Below, one piece after another: positions 33,329 through 42,446 of a stretch of DNA of 64,000 bases. A model generated the notes under the pieces. That model was not told the origin of the DNA. It did no database searches and saw only the letters and a list, made by a program, of their open reading frames with translations. The translations under genes and the position numbers were made by a program. Source of the stretch: Lentzea alba (GTDB lineage Bacteria > Actinomycetota > Actinomycetes > Mycobacteriales > Pseudonocardiaceae); the NCBI RefSeq assembly GCF_011067745.1, contig NZ_JAAMPJ010000002.1, positions 248,001 through 312,000 of the forward strand, read 5' to 3'. Positions within the stretch are counted from its first letter, which is position 1, and every line of letters begins with the position of its first letter.

Positions 33329-35311
33329 TCACACCTCTTCCCTGAGGACGACGACGTCCCCGGCTCGCACGGTGAGGCGTCCGGAGACCTGCGTGCCGGA
33401 CAACACGTCGACACCGGACGCCTCGATCTGCGCGTCGGTGTCGGAGTGGTTGACGGCGAAGAGCCACGATACGTCGCCCTTGCGCCTGACAAGCTCAATC
33501 TCAGAACGAGACACCGGTACGCCCGCACCGGAAAGCGCGTTTTCCACCGTTCGGCCGAGACCGCTCTCGTCGAGGTCGCACGCCACGTACCAGGCGACAC
33601 CGTTGCCGAACGCGTTGCGTGTCACCGCGGGCACGCCGGGCAACGGCCCATCGGCATAGGAGACAACGACCTCAGCACTGCGCACGTGCAGGTGCTCCGT
33701 CCACAGCGAAGCGGTTGACCCGTCTGTCAACGAAATGGTTTCGCCTTGCCGCAGCGGGTAGAACTCCTCTGACCACACGCCGAGCACGTCCCGGAACGCG
33801 CCGGGGTATCCGCCGAGTCGCACCCGCGTGTGCTCGTCGGCAACACCGGACAAGTACGTGACCACGACATGACCGCCGCCTGCCACGTAGTCGGCGATCA
33901 CGGCGGCGTGCGCGTCGGACACGGCGTAGAACGCCGGCACGACCACCATCGAGTACGCCGACAGGTTCGTGCCCGGCGCCACGAAGTCGACGGTCACACC
34001 GGCCTGCCACAACGCCTTGTAGTAGCCGAGCACGTGCTTGCGGTACTCGAAGTCCGTGGTCGGGTGCGAGTCCTGCCGCAGCGCCCAACCCGACTGCCAG
34101 TCGAACAGGATCGCCACGGTTGCGTCCACAGTGGAGCCCATGACGTCGGACAGCGCCGCGTAGTCGGCACCGACCTGGCAGACCTCGCGGTACACCTTGG
34201 TGTCGGCGCCCGCGTGCGGAACCATCGCCGAGTGGTAGCGCTCGCCACCACCGCGCGACTGCCGCCACTGGAAGAACAACGTGCCGTCCGCGCCGCGCGC
34301 GATGTGCTGGAACGAGTTCCGCCGCATCTCGCCGGGCAGCTTGGCGATGTTGCGCGGCTGCCAGTTCACCGCCGACGTGGAGTGCTCCATCAGCAGCCAC
34401 GGCTTGCCACCCGCGAGGCCTCGGGTGAGGTCCGCGGACATCGCGAGCTCGATGTGCCGGTCGGGCGACTGGGCCTCGGTGTAGTGGTCGTTGGACACGA
34501 AGTCGACCTCGCGGGCCCACTTCCAGTAGTCCAGGGCCTCCATCGTCCAGGTGACCATGAAGTTCGTGGTGATCGGCACGTCCGGCGTGATCATCCGCAG
34601 CACGTCGCGCTCGGCCTTGTACTGCTCCAGCAGCGCGTCGTCGCTGAACCGGTCGTAGTCGAGCACCTGTCCCGGGTTCGAGTACGTGGGCGTGGCGCGC
34701 GGCGGCAGGATCTGCGAGAAGTCGGTGTAGCCCTGGCTCCAGAACGCGGTCGACCACGCGTCGTTGAGCTGGTCGAGCGTGTAACGGGCAGACAGCCACT
34801 CACGGAACGACGCGGCGCACGTGTCGCAGTAGCAGCGCGGGACGTGGCAGCCGTACTCGTTGCCGACGTGCCACGCCGCCAGCGCCGGGTGGTCGCGGTA
34901 GTGCGTGGCCATCTCGGCCGCGAGCGCGGTCGCCCGGTCACGGTAGATCGGCGATGACGGGCAGTAAGCCTGCCGCGAGCCGTGCGAGAGCCGCACACCG
35001 TCCGCGCGGACGGGCAGCATCTCGGGGTACTGGGCGGTCAGCCATGGCGGAGGCGCGGCGGTGGCGGTCGCGAGGTCGACCCGGATGCCACCCTCGTGCA
35101 GCAGGTCGAGCACCCGGTCGAGCCAGTCGAACCGGTACTCACCTTTGCTGACTTCGATCTTCGCCCAGCTGAAGATCCCCACGCTGACCAGGTTCACGCC
35201 GGCCCGTCGCATGAGCTCGACGTCCTCGGCCCACACGTGCTCAGGCCACTGTTCGGGGTTGTAGTCAGCACCCCACGCGAGCCCCTGCATGCCAGTCGGC
35301 CATGTCGTCAC
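33329..35311 (-). CDS. GH42 beta-galactosidase
   Basis: 660 residues. The TIM barrel starts WGADYNPEQWPEHVWAEDVE. Acid/base Glu152 is in WHVGNEYGC and nucleophile Glu309 in LLMEHSTSAVNWQ. A Cys cluster (CHVPRCYCDTC) resembles the structural zinc site of GH42. The middle trimerisation and C-terminal beta domains follow. No signal peptide, so it hydrolyses imported galactosides in the cytoplasm, fitting with the divergent transporter and galT. GTG 35311 or ATG 35290 may start; neither has a strong ribosome site. Confidence 0.93.
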   Translation of the reverse strand: MTTWPTGMQGLAWGADYNPEQWPEHVWAEDVELMRRAGVNLVSVGIFSWAKIEVSKGEYRFDWLDRVLDLLHEGGIRVDLATATAAPPPWLTAQYPEMLPVRADGVRLSHGSRQAYCPSSPIYRDRATALAAEMATHYRDHPALAAWHVGNEYGCHVPRCYCDTCAASFREWLSARYTLDQLNDAWSTAFWSQGYTDFSQILPPRATPTYSNPGQVLDYDRFSDDALLEQYKAERDVLRMITPDVPITTNFMVTWTMEALDYWKWAREVDFVSNDHYTEAQSPDRHIELAMSADLTRGLAGGKPWLLMEHSTSAVNWQPRNIAKLPGEMRRNSFQHIARGADGTLFFQWRQSRGGGERYHSAMVPHAGADTKVYREVCQVGADYAALSDVMGSTVDATVAILFDWQSGWALRQDSHPTTDFEYRKHVLGYYKALWQAGVTVDFVAPGTNLSAYSMVVVPAFYAVSDAHAAVIADYVAGGGHVVVTYLSGVADEHTRVRLGGYPGAFRDVLGVWSEEFYPLRQGETISLTDGSTASLWTEHLHVRSAEVVVSYADGPLPGVPAVTRNAFGNGVAWYVACDLDESGLGRTVENALSGAGVPVSRSEIELVRRKGDVSWLFAVNHSDTDAQIEASGVDVLSGTQVSGRLTVRAGDVVVLREEV

Positions 35312-35346
35312 GGCGGCAAGCGTGGCCGACAACAACCCCCAACGTC

Positions 35347-35363
35347 AACACAAGCAAACACAA
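35347..35363. promoter_or_regulatory. Candidate DeoR operator repeats
   Basis: Two AACACAA copies (35347-35353 and 35357-35363) recur at a 10-bp period; the minus strand reads TTGTGTTTGCTTGTGTT, the short direct-repeat style used by DeoR-family repressors. They lie 36 bp before the beta-galactosidase start. Binding is inferred. Confidence 0.45.
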
Positions 35364-35481
35364 CTTTGCGTTTAGCTCTGTTCGGCGGTTGACCGGGCCC
35401 CGTCCCGGCATAACCCCCAAACACCCGGTGCACGGGGCTAAACGCCGCGTACACGGGGGTTAACAGCTGCGTAACGAGACT

Positions 35482-35510
35482 TGACATGGTGTGTGCCTGG
35501 GACCACATTG
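35482..35510 (+). promoter_or_regulatory. Predicted promoter of the sugar ABC operon
   Basis: TTGACA (35482-35487), a 17-bp spacer and CACATT (35505-35510) give a sigma-70-like promoter 60 bp before the binding-protein start. The -35 is consensus and the -10 is weak, as is common in actinobacteria. Confidence 0.5.
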
Positions 35511-35572
35511 TGCGCAACTTTGTTGGAGTCCTGTTCGGTTCGCGAGACCGAGCGTCACCCGTAGGAGCGATG

Positions 35573-36883
35573 ATGGTTCGGTACACACCCGGTTCCTCTC
35601 CGTCACCAAGTTTGGACCGGCGGACGCTGCTGCGGGTCATGTTGGCGGGTGCGGGTGTCGCCGCGACCGGTGGCCTCGCGGCCTGCGGCAGCGGCGGATC
35701 GAGCTCGGACAGCGGTTCCAAGGTCGTGACGTTCGGCAACAACCTGTCCGACCAGGTGCCGAAGGACGCGATCACGGCGGCGGTGAAGGCCTTCGAGGCC
35801 AACTCCGGCGGCCTGTCGGTCACGATCAACACCAAGCAGCACGAGCAGTACCAGGAGCAGATCAACAACTACCTGCAGGGCAAGCCGGACGACGTGCTCG
35901 CCTGGTTCGCCGGGTACCGCATGCGGTTCTTCGCCGACCAGGGACTCACGGGCGACCTGAGCGACCTGTGGGGCAAGATCGGCGGCAACTACTCCGACGC
36001 GCTCAAGCAGGCGTCCACGGGCTCGGACAAGAAGCAGTACTTCGTGCCGTTCACGCAGTACGCGTGGGGCATGTTCTACCGCAAGAGCGTCTGGCAGGAG
36101 AAGGGTTACGCGGTCCCGAAGACGCTCGACGAGCTGGTGGCCCTCGCCACGAAGATGAAGGCCGACGGCCTGATCCCGATCGCGTCCGCCGGCAAGCAGG
36201 GCTGGCCCCTCATGGGCACGTTCGACCAGCTGAACTTCCGCCTCAACGGCTACCAGTTCCACGTCGACCTGCTGGCCGGCAAGGAGAACTGGCAGGACAA
36301 GAAGGTCAAGGACGTCTTCGACACCTGGAAGCGGCTGCTGCCGTTCCACCAGGAGAACGCGCTCGGCCGCGAGTGGCAGGAAGCCGCGCAGACGCTGCAG
36401 CAGAAGAAGTCCGGCATGTACCTGCTGGGCGCGTTCGTGGGGCAGCAGTTCCCGGACGCGGACAAGGCCGACCTGGACTTCTTCCCGTTCCCGGAGATCA
36501 ACCCGGAGCACGGCATCGACACGGTCGAGGCGCCGATCGACGGCTACATGATGGCGAAGAAGCCGGCCAACCCCGAGGGTGCGGCCAAGCTGCTCGAGTA
36601 CCTGTCGAGCGCCGAACCTCAGCTCGCCTACCTCAAGGCCGACCCGACCGCGGTCGCGACCAACCAGAAGGCGGACACCTCCGGCTACAGCCCGCTGCAG
36701 AAGAAGGTGGCGGACACCATCAAGAACGCGAAGCACATCACGCAGTTCCTCGACCGCGACACCGACCCCGGTTTCGCGAGCGAGGCGGCGACCAACGGCC
36801 TCATCTCGTTCGTCAAGAACCCCGACGACATCGACACCGTGCTCAAGGGCATGGCCGACCAGGCGAAGAACATCTTCAAGTGA
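35573..36883 (+). CDS. Sugar ABC transporter substrate-binding lipoprotein
   Basis: 436 residues, family 1 extracellular binding protein. The signal has twin arginines (LDRRTLLRVMLAGAG) and lipobox GLAACGSG, so it may be a Tat-exported lipoprotein. ITAAVKAFEANSGGLSV and YAWGMFYRKSVWQEKGY are typical fold elements. AGGAG ends 5 nt before ATG 35573 (ATG 35570 is adjacent). First gene of the transporter operon; no ATPase gene is present, so a shared MsiK-type ATPase is likely (inference). Galactoside or oligosaccharide specificity is suggested by the divergent GH42 gene. Confidence 0.93.
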   Translation: MVRYTPGSSPSPSLDRRTLLRVMLAGAGVAATGGLAACGSGGSSSDSGSKVVTFGNNLSDQVPKDAITAAVKAFEANSGGLSVTINTKQHEQYQEQINNYLQGKPDDVLAWFAGYRMRFFADQGLTGDLSDLWGKIGGNYSDALKQASTGSDKKQYFVPFTQYAWGMFYRKSVWQEKGYAVPKTLDELVALATKMKADGLIPIASAGKQGWPLMGTFDQLNFRLNGYQFHVDLLAGKENWQDKKVKDVFDTWKRLLPFHQENALGREWQEAAQTLQQKKSGMYLLGAFVGQQFPDADKADLDFFPFPEINPEHGIDTVEAPIDGYMMAKKPANPEGAAKLLEYLSSAEPQLAYLKADPTAVATNQKADTSGYSPLQKKVADTIKNAKHITQFLDRDTDPGFASEAATNGLISFVKNPDDIDTVLKGMADQAKNIFK

Positions 36884-37836
36884 CCGCGTTGCAGGAGAAG
36901 CCGAAGGCGGTGGCCCCCCAGGGGCCGCCGCCTCGTCGGCGTGGAAAGCGTGCCACGGCCCTCGCCGGCACGGACAAACTGGTGCTGGGGCTCATGCTCG
37001 GCATCCCCACGATCGTGCACGTGCTGTTCGTGTGGATCCCGGCGCTGGGCTCGATCGCGTTGTCGTTCAGCAGATGGAACGGCATCGGCGGGTTCGAGGA
37101 CATCGAGTGGATCGGCGTCGGGAACTACGTCGAGATCTTCACCGAGTACCCGCGGTTCTGGCCGGCGGTGCAGCACAACCTGATCTGGCTGGCCTTCCTG
37201 CTCATCGTGCCGACCTGCGCGGGCCTGCTGCTGGCCGTGCTGCTCGACCGCGAGCTCAAGTTCAGCCGGATCTACCAAAGCGCGCTGTACATGCCGATGG
37301 TGCTGTCGCTCGCGTTGATCGGCTTCATCTGGCAGCTGATCTACACGCCGGACGGCGGCCTGCTGAACTCGCTGCTGGGTCTGAGCGACAAGCCCGTCGA
37401 CTGGATCGGCGACTCGGACATCAACCTCTACGCGGTGCTCGTCGCGGCCGCGTGGCGGCACACCGGCTACATCATGCTGCTGTACTTGGCCGGTTTGAAG
37501 GGCGTCGACCCGTCGTTGAAGGAAGCCGCCGCACTGGACGGCGCCTCGGCGACGCAGACGTTCTTCCGCGTCACCTTCCCGGTGATGAAGCCGGTGAACA
37601 TCGTGGTGGCCGTGGTGACGGTGATCGAGGCGCTGCGCGCGTTCGACATCGTGTACGTCATCAACAAGGGGCGCAACGGCCTCGAGCTGCTGTCGGTGCT
37701 GGTGACCGACAACATCATCGGTGAGGCTTCGCGCATCGGCCGTGGTTCCGCGGTCGCGGTGATCCTGCTGACGATCTCGCTCGGCGTCATCATCCCGTAC
37801 CTGTACCAGACGTTCAGCAAGGAGAACCGCTCGTGA
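36880..37836 (+). CDS. Sugar ABC transporter permease (MalF type)
   Basis: 318 residues, six helices. The EAA loop is EAAALDGASATQTFFRVTFP with VMKPV, the coupling site for the ATPase. GTG 36880 overlaps the binding-protein stop (GTGA). Confidence 0.93.
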   Translation: MTALQEKPKAVAPQGPPPRRRGKRATALAGTDKLVLGLMLGIPTIVHVLFVWIPALGSIALSFSRWNGIGGFEDIEWIGVGNYVEIFTEYPRFWPAVQHNLIWLAFLLIVPTCAGLLLAVLLDRELKFSRIYQSALYMPMVLSLALIGFIWQLIYTPDGGLLNSLLGLSDKPVDWIGDSDINLYAVLVAAAWRHTGYIMLLYLAGLKGVDPSLKEAAALDGASATQTFFRVTFPVMKPVNIVVAVVTVIEALRAFDIVYVINKGRNGLELLSVLVTDNIIGEASRIGRGSAVAVILLTISLGVIIPYLYQTFSKENRS

Positions 37837-38735
37837 CGGCCACGCTAGAACGGCCCTCGGTGCCGGTTGTCAAGAAGAGGACGGTGACCCCCGCCAGGGT
37901 CGCGTTGCACACCTTCCTGATCCTGACGTGCCTGATGACTCTGGCACCGCTGCTGTGGGCGGTCTACGCCTCGCTGCGGACGTACGACGACACGTCGGTC
38001 AACGGCTACTTCTCCATCGCGAAGTCGCTCACGCTCGAGAACTTCGCGAAGGCGTGGGAGATCGGCGACCTGCCGCACTTCTACTGGAACACGTTCCTGA
38101 TCACCATCCCGGCGCTGATCATCACGCTGCTGCTCAGCTCCATGGTGGCGTTCGGCGTGTCCCGGTTCAGCTTCAAGTTCAACCTGGCCCTGCTCATGAT
38201 CTTCACCGCGGGCAACCTGTTGCCGCAGCAGGTGGTCGTGACACCGCTGTGGAGGCTGTACCGGCTGATCGAGGTCCCCGAGTGGATCAGTGCGAGCGGT
38301 TCGCTGATCGACTCGCAGCTCGGCGTGATCCTGATCCACATCGCCTTCCAGTCCGGCTTCTGCACGTTCGTGCTGTCGAACTACATGAAGACGATCCCGT
38401 ACGAGCTGACCGAGGCCGCCCGTGTGGACGGCGCGTCGGTGTTCCGGCAGTACTGGCAGCTGACCCTGCCGTTGTGCCGGCCGGTGCTGGCCGCTCTGGC
38501 TACGCTGGAGTTCACCTGGATCTACAACGACTTCCTGTGGGCGTTGGTGCTGATCCAGGACGGCGACAAGATGCCGGTCACCTCGGCGTTGCAGAACCTC
38601 AAGGGCACGTTCTTCACGGACAACAACCTGATCGCGGCGGGATCGCTGCTGGTCGCGTTGCCCACGCTGGTCGTGTTCTTCGTGCTGCAGCGGCAGTTCG
38701 TGGGCGGCCTGACGCTGGGCTCCACCAAGGGCTGA
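37833..38735 (+). CDS. Sugar ABC transporter permease (MalG type)
   Basis: 300 residues, six helices, EAA loop ELTEAARVDGASVFRQYWQL. Its GTG overlaps the previous stop (GTGA). Pairs with the MalF-type subunit to form the channel. A long palindrome follows. Confidence 0.93.
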   Translation: MTATLERPSVPVVKKRTVTPARVALHTFLILTCLMTLAPLLWAVYASLRTYDDTSVNGYFSIAKSLTLENFAKAWEIGDLPHFYWNTFLITIPALIITLLLSSMVAFGVSRFSFKFNLALLMIFTAGNLLPQQVVVTPLWRLYRLIEVPEWISASGSLIDSQLGVILIHIAFQSGFCTFVLSNYMKTIPYELTEAARVDGASVFRQYWQLTLPLCRPVLAALATLEFTWIYNDFLWALVLIQDGDKMPVTSALQNLKGTFFTDNNLIAAGSLLVALPTLVVFFVLQRQFVGGLTLGSTKG

Positions 38736-38751
38736 CCCGCACCCCCGCACA

Positions 38752-38806
38752 AACCATGGGGGGCACATTCATGGACCTGAGGTCCATGAATGTGCCCCCC
38801 ATGGTT
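38752..38806. terminator. 55-bp palindrome, bidirectional terminator (family member A1)
   Basis: 27-bp perfect arms around a single central base, core GGGGGGCACATTCATGGACC. It lies between the convergent stops of the permease and lepB. A close copy occurs at 52120-52170. Confidence 0.75.
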
Positions 38807-38816
38807 GTTTGGGTGG

Positions 38817-39656
38817 CTACTTGCCGCCGGTCTGCGGGTTGTAGTCCGAGATCGAACCCCACCGCCCGACCGGGATCACGATGACGCGGGCCTTGCCCAC
38901 CACGTTGGAGATCGGGATCGCGCCGTCGGCAGGCGTCGGGTCGCCGTGCTTGCGCGAGTCCGCCGAGTTGTTGCGGTTGTCGCCCATCACCCACAGCTTG
39001 CCCGCGGGGACGGTGACCTTCTCGAACGAGTCCTGCTGGCGCGGGCCGCCGCCGAAGTTCAGGTACGGCTCGTCCAGCGGCTGGCCGTCGACCATCACCC
39101 GGCCCTGGTCGTCGCAGCACTCGACGGTCTGGCCGCCGACGGCGATGACGCGCTTGATGAAGTCCGTGCCGCTGGGCTCGGACAGGTTCACCATCGAGCC
39201 GAGGTCCTGCAGCGTGCCGGTGATGAAGTTCGGAGGCTGCTTGCCACCGGTCCAGTTCGGCGGGCCGCGGAAGACGATGACGTCACCCGGCTGGGGGTCG
39301 TGGAACAGGTAACCGATCTTCTCGACCAGCACCTTGTCGTTCACGCAGCCCGTGCAACCGTGCAGCGTCGTCTCCATCGAGGCCGACGGGATGACGAACA
39401 CACGCGCGATGAAAGTCTGGATGACGACGGTCAGCAGCAGCGCCACGCTGAAGATGACCAGCAGCTCTTTCCAGAACGGCTGCTTCTTCTTCACCTTCTT
39501 CTTGGAGAACCTCGGCGCCGGGTCTTCGCCGTAAGAAGCCGACGATGACCGCGAACCGGACGTCGAAAAGCGCGTCGTCGGTTCAGCGGGGCCGTCTCCG
39601 GTGGGAGGCGTCGTCTCCCAGGTCGACGAAGAATCGTCGTTCACGCGATGACTCAC
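38817..39656 (-). CDS. lepB: Signal peptidase I
   Basis: 279 residues. A disordered N-terminus with KKKVKKKQPFWK precedes one helix (LLVIFSVALLLTVVIQTF). The catalytic Ser is in IPSASMETTL and the Lys in FIKRVIAVGG; VMGDNRNNSADSR is the conserved box. It removes Sec/Tat signal peptides at the outer face. GTG 39656 has AAGGTGG upstream. One helix only, unlike the two of E. coli. Confidence 0.94.
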   Translation of the reverse strand: MSHRVNDDSSSTWETTPPTGDGPAEPTTRFSTSGSRSSSASYGEDPAPRFSKKKVKKKQPFWKELLVIFSVALLLTVVIQTFIARVFVIPSASMETTLHGCTGCVNDKVLVEKIGYLFHDPQPGDVIVFRGPPNWTGGKQPPNFITGTLQDLGSMVNLSEPSGTDFIKRVIAVGGQTVECCDDQGRVMVDGQPLDEPYLNFGGGPRQQDSFEKVTVPAGKLWVMGDNRNNSADSRKHGDPTPADGAIPISNVVGKARVIVIPVGRWGSISDYNPQTGGK

Positions 39657-39666
39657 ACGCCCCACC

Positions 39667-41052
39667 TTACGGACGACCGGGTAGGCGCAACGTGAACAGG
39701 GCCCCGCCTTCGGGGGCTCTGCCCGCCGTGGCCGTGCCGCCGTGCCGTTGTGCCACCTGCTTGACGATGGCGAGTCCCAGACCGGAACCCGGCAGGGTCC
39801 GTGCCTCGGACGATCGGTAGAACCGTTCGAAAACGTGAGGTAGATCGGCGTCCGCGATACCGGGACCCGCGTCCGCCACCTCCACCACGGCGCTGCCGTC
39901 GCCCACCTGGCGGACGTTCAGCCGCACCGCTGAGCCCGAGGGGCTGAACTTCACCGCGTTGTCGAGGAGGTTCAGCACCGCGCGCTCGAGAGCACTCGAA
40001 TCACCCAGAAGTGTCCACGGTTGCAGCTGCACGTCGAACGTGACGTTCGAAGCGCGTCGGCGCGCGCGGTCCAGAGACCGTTCTACCACCTCGACGAGGT
40101 CGACGGGCTCATGCACCACCTGCGGGGCGTCCTCACGGGCCAGTTCGACCAGGTCACCGATCAACGTGGTCAGTTCGTCGATCTGGGCGCGCACGTCCGA
40201 CTGGATCTCCCGCTTGTCCTCTTCGGACAGGGTGGGCGAATTCGGACGTTCCGACGCCAACAGCAGCTCCAGGTTCGTGCGCATGGACGTCAACGGCGTG
40301 CGCAGCTCGTGGCCCGCGTCGGCGACCAGCCGGCGTTGTCGCTCCTGCGATTCCGCGACCGCGCCGAGCATGGCGTTGAAGCTGTGCGTGAGGCGCGCGA
40401 GCTCGTCGTCGCCCGAAACCGGTATCGGCGTCAGGTCACCCGTGTTCGCGACACGTTCGGTGGCCTCTGTCAGCCGTTGCACCGGACGCAGACCCGTGCG
40501 CGCGACGGCTGTGCCCGCGATGGCCGCGAGCAGCACGCCGGCACCGCCGATGAGCAGCAGCACCACGCTGAGCTTGGCCAGCGTCGTCCGCTGCGGCTGC
40601 ATCGACTGGGCGATGATCACCGCCTGGCCCGGCGCGTACTTGACGGCGATGACCCGCGACTCGGTCTTGTGGTCGGTCCACAGGAAGTCGGGGCGCTCGC
40701 CCTGCGCGACGTCCCAGGCCTCCTCCACGGTCGGCGGCCGGTCGGAGCCCTTGGGGTAGAGGATCTGCCCGGTGTTCGCCTGCAGCAGGCCCATCTTCAC
40801 GTCACCGGCCGCGAGGAACGCCGCAGGGAAGTTCTCGACCTCGTCCGGCGTCGTCACCTTGCCGCCCGTGGCCACCGTGGCGGCACGGGAGCGCAGGCTC
40901 TCGTCGAGCGCGTCGTACACGCTCTTGCGGACGATCATGTAGGCGCCGAACGACACCAGCGCGACGGCTCCGGCGACGCAGAACGCCGCGAGCCAGGTGA
41001 CCCGAGCCCGCAGCGACGCCTTCTGCAGCCGCCCCTGGGGTTCGAAGATCAC
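39667..41052 (-). CDS. mprB: Sensor histidine kinase MprB-like
   Basis: 461 residues. Helix 1 (about residues 17-38), an extracytoplasmic domain of about 115 residues, helix 2 (about 160-185), HAMP ([20 protein letters not shown]), [20 protein letters not shown] (phospho-His), N-box [14 protein letters not shown]1 VADAGPGI and G2 [18 protein letters not shown]. The same order and motifs as mycobacterial MprB, an envelope-stress sensor. GTG 41052 overlaps the mprA stop (GTGA). Confidence 0.92.
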   Translation of the reverse strand: MIFEPQGRLQKASLRARVTWLAAFCVAGAVALVSFGAYMIVRKSVYDALDESLRSRAATVATGGKVTTPDEVENFPAAFLAAGDVKMGLLQANTGQILYPKGSDRPPTVEEAWDVAQGERPDFLWTDHKTESRVIAVKYAPGQAVIIAQSMQPQRTTLAKLSVVLLLIGGAGVLLAAIAGTAVARTGLRPVQRLTEATERVANTGDLTPIPVSGDDELARLTHSFNAMLGAVAESQERQRRLVADAGHELRTPLTSMRTNLELLLASERPNSPTLSEEDKREIQSDVRAQIDELTTLIGDLVELAREDAPQVVHEPVDLVEVVERSLDRARRRASNVTFDVQLQPWTLLGDSSALERAVLNLLDNAVKFSPSGSAVRLNVRQVGDGSAVVEVADAGPGIADADLPHVFERFYRSSEARTLPGSGLGLAIVKQVAQRHGGTATAGRAPEGGALFTLRLPGRP

Positions 41053-41744
41053 GGAGGGGTCTCCCGCAGGACGTACCCCACCCCCCGCACCGTGTGGATC
41101 AGCCTCGGCTCGCCATCCGCCTCCGTCTTGCGGCGCAGGTAGCCGACGTAGACCTCGAGTGCGTTGCCCGAGGTCGGGAAGTCGTATCCCCACACGTCCT
41201 CCAGGATGCGGCTGCGAGTCAGCACCTGGCGCGGGTGCGCCAGCAGGAGCTCGAGCAGCGCGAACTCGGTGCGGGTGAGACTGATGGAGCGTTCGCCGCG
41301 GCGGACGTCCCTGGTGGACGGGTCCAGCTCCAGGTCGGCGAACTTGAGCACGGCGGCGGACTGCTGGGCGGCGTCGTCGTCGTGGGCGGCACGGCGCAGC
41401 AGGGCGCGCAGCCTCGCCAGCAACTCCTCCAGCGCGAACGGCTTGGGGAGGTAGTCGTCGGCACCGGCGTCCAACCCGGACACGCGGTCGCTCACGGCGT
41501 CCCGCGCGGTCAGCACGAGGATCGGCAGGTCGTCACCGGTGCTGCGCAACCTGCGGCACACCTCGAGACCGTCCAGCCGCGGCATCATCACGTCGAGCAC
41601 CATCGCGTCCGGCCTGGCGGCGGTCACCGACTCCAGGGCCTGCATGCCGTCGCCGGCGGTCTCGACCTGGTAGCCGTTGAACTGGAGCGAGCGGCGGAGT
41701 GACTCCCTGACCGCCCGGTCGTCGTCGACAACGAGGATGCGCAT
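41049..41744 (-). CDS. mprA: Response regulator MprA-like
   Basis: 231 residues. Receiver domain with DDD (7-9), Asp 51 in [19 protein letters not shown] and Lys in [14 protein letters not shown]; winged helix ending [20 protein letters not shown] and [12 protein letters not shown]. From memory this is very close to Mtb MprA over its whole length. It controls envelope stress genes including pepD in mycobacteria. First gene of the pair; tandem CTGAGA sites lie upstream. Confidence 0.93.
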   Translation of the reverse strand: MRILVVDDDRAVRESLRRSLQFNGYQVETAGDGMQALESVTAARPDAMVLDVMMPRLDGLEVCRRLRSTGDDLPILVLTARDAVSDRVSGLDAGADDYLPKPFALEELLARLRALLRRAAHDDDAAQQSAAVLKFADLELDPSTRDVRRGERSISLTRTEFALLELLLAHPRQVLTRSRILEDVWGYDFPTSGNALEVYVGYLRRKTEADGEPRLIHTVRGVGYVLRETPP

Positions 41745-41766
41745 GGGGGCAGTCTTGCCGAGGGAT

Positions 41767-41783
41767 CTGAGAGTCGCCTGAGA
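41767..41783. promoter_or_regulatory. Tandem MprA-like half-sites
   Basis: CTGAGAGTCGCCTGAGA holds two CTGAGA copies (41767-41772 and 41778-41783) with an 11-bp period, 23 bp before the mprA start. The layout matches tandem direct repeats bound by MprA in mycobacteria, so autoregulation is likely. Confidence 0.5.
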
Positions 41784-41813
41784 AGGGCCTCAACTGCACG
41801 TGTGAGTTCGGCG

Positions 41814-42425
41814 TTAGCCTTCGAGGCCACGCGCGACGGGTGCGTTCCACTTCCGCCAGAGCGCAATCAGCCTGATGGTGATGATGATTGACGCACCAGT
41901 CAGCGCGACCAGGCCTTTCGGCAGTTTCGCCCATTCACCCAGTGCGACGACGACCGCGCCGGCAAGGGCTGCGACGGCGTAGATCTCTCTCCTCAGAACC
42001 AATGGAATTTCTCGGAGGAGGAGGTCACGCAGTGCACCACCACCGATACCTGTCGTCATACCGATGAGGCACGCCGCGTACGGGGTCGCACCGTGAGCGA
42101 GCGCGGTGGTGGTGCCCGACGTGACGAACAGACCGAGCCCCACGGCGTCCAGCAGCAGCACGGACCGGCGAAGCTTCGCGACCTGCGGGTGGAACCAGAA
42201 GACGATCAGACCTGTACCGCCCGCGACCAGCAGGTACGGCCAGTTCCGGAGGCTGGTCGGCGGGTGCACGCCCAGCAGCACGTCCCGGATGATGCCGCCG
42301 CCCAGCGCCGTGGTGAGCGCCAGGACGATCACGCCGAACACGTCGAGGCGAGCGCGGACCGCGGCCACCGAACCGGAGGCGGCGAACACGGCGATCCCGA
42401 TCAGCTCCAGGACGATGAGCAGCAC
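41814..42425 (-). CDS. TRIC-type channel family (UPF0126) membrane protein
   Basis: 203 residues, seven hydrophobic segments in two repeats. The repeated glycine blocks LTTALGGGIIRDVLLG and MTTGIGGGALRDLLLREIPL are the family hallmark (GGGxxRDxLL). Proteins of this fold conduct K+ or other monovalent cations. GTG 42425 start. It sits alone between mprA and the nucleotidyltransferase gene. Confidence 0.9.
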   Translation of the reverse strand: MLLIVLELIGIAVFAASGSVAAVRARLDVFGVIVLALTTALGGGIIRDVLLGVHPPTSLRNWPYLLVAGGTGLIVFWFHPQVAKLRRSVLLLDAVGLGLFVTSGTTTALAHGATPYAACLIGMTTGIGGGALRDLLLREIPLVLRREIYAVAALAGAVVVALGEWAKLPKGLVALTGASIIITIRLIALWRKWNAPVARGLEG

Positions 42426-42446
42426 GAACGGAGAGAATAGTGCCGC

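Noticed and set aside
39667..41744. Calling the 26.6-28.2 kb system MprAB instead of this one
   Set aside because: The pair at 39.7-41.7 kb has the MprA/MprB sequence blocks, HAMP and a periplasmic sensor; the other kinase lacks an external domain.
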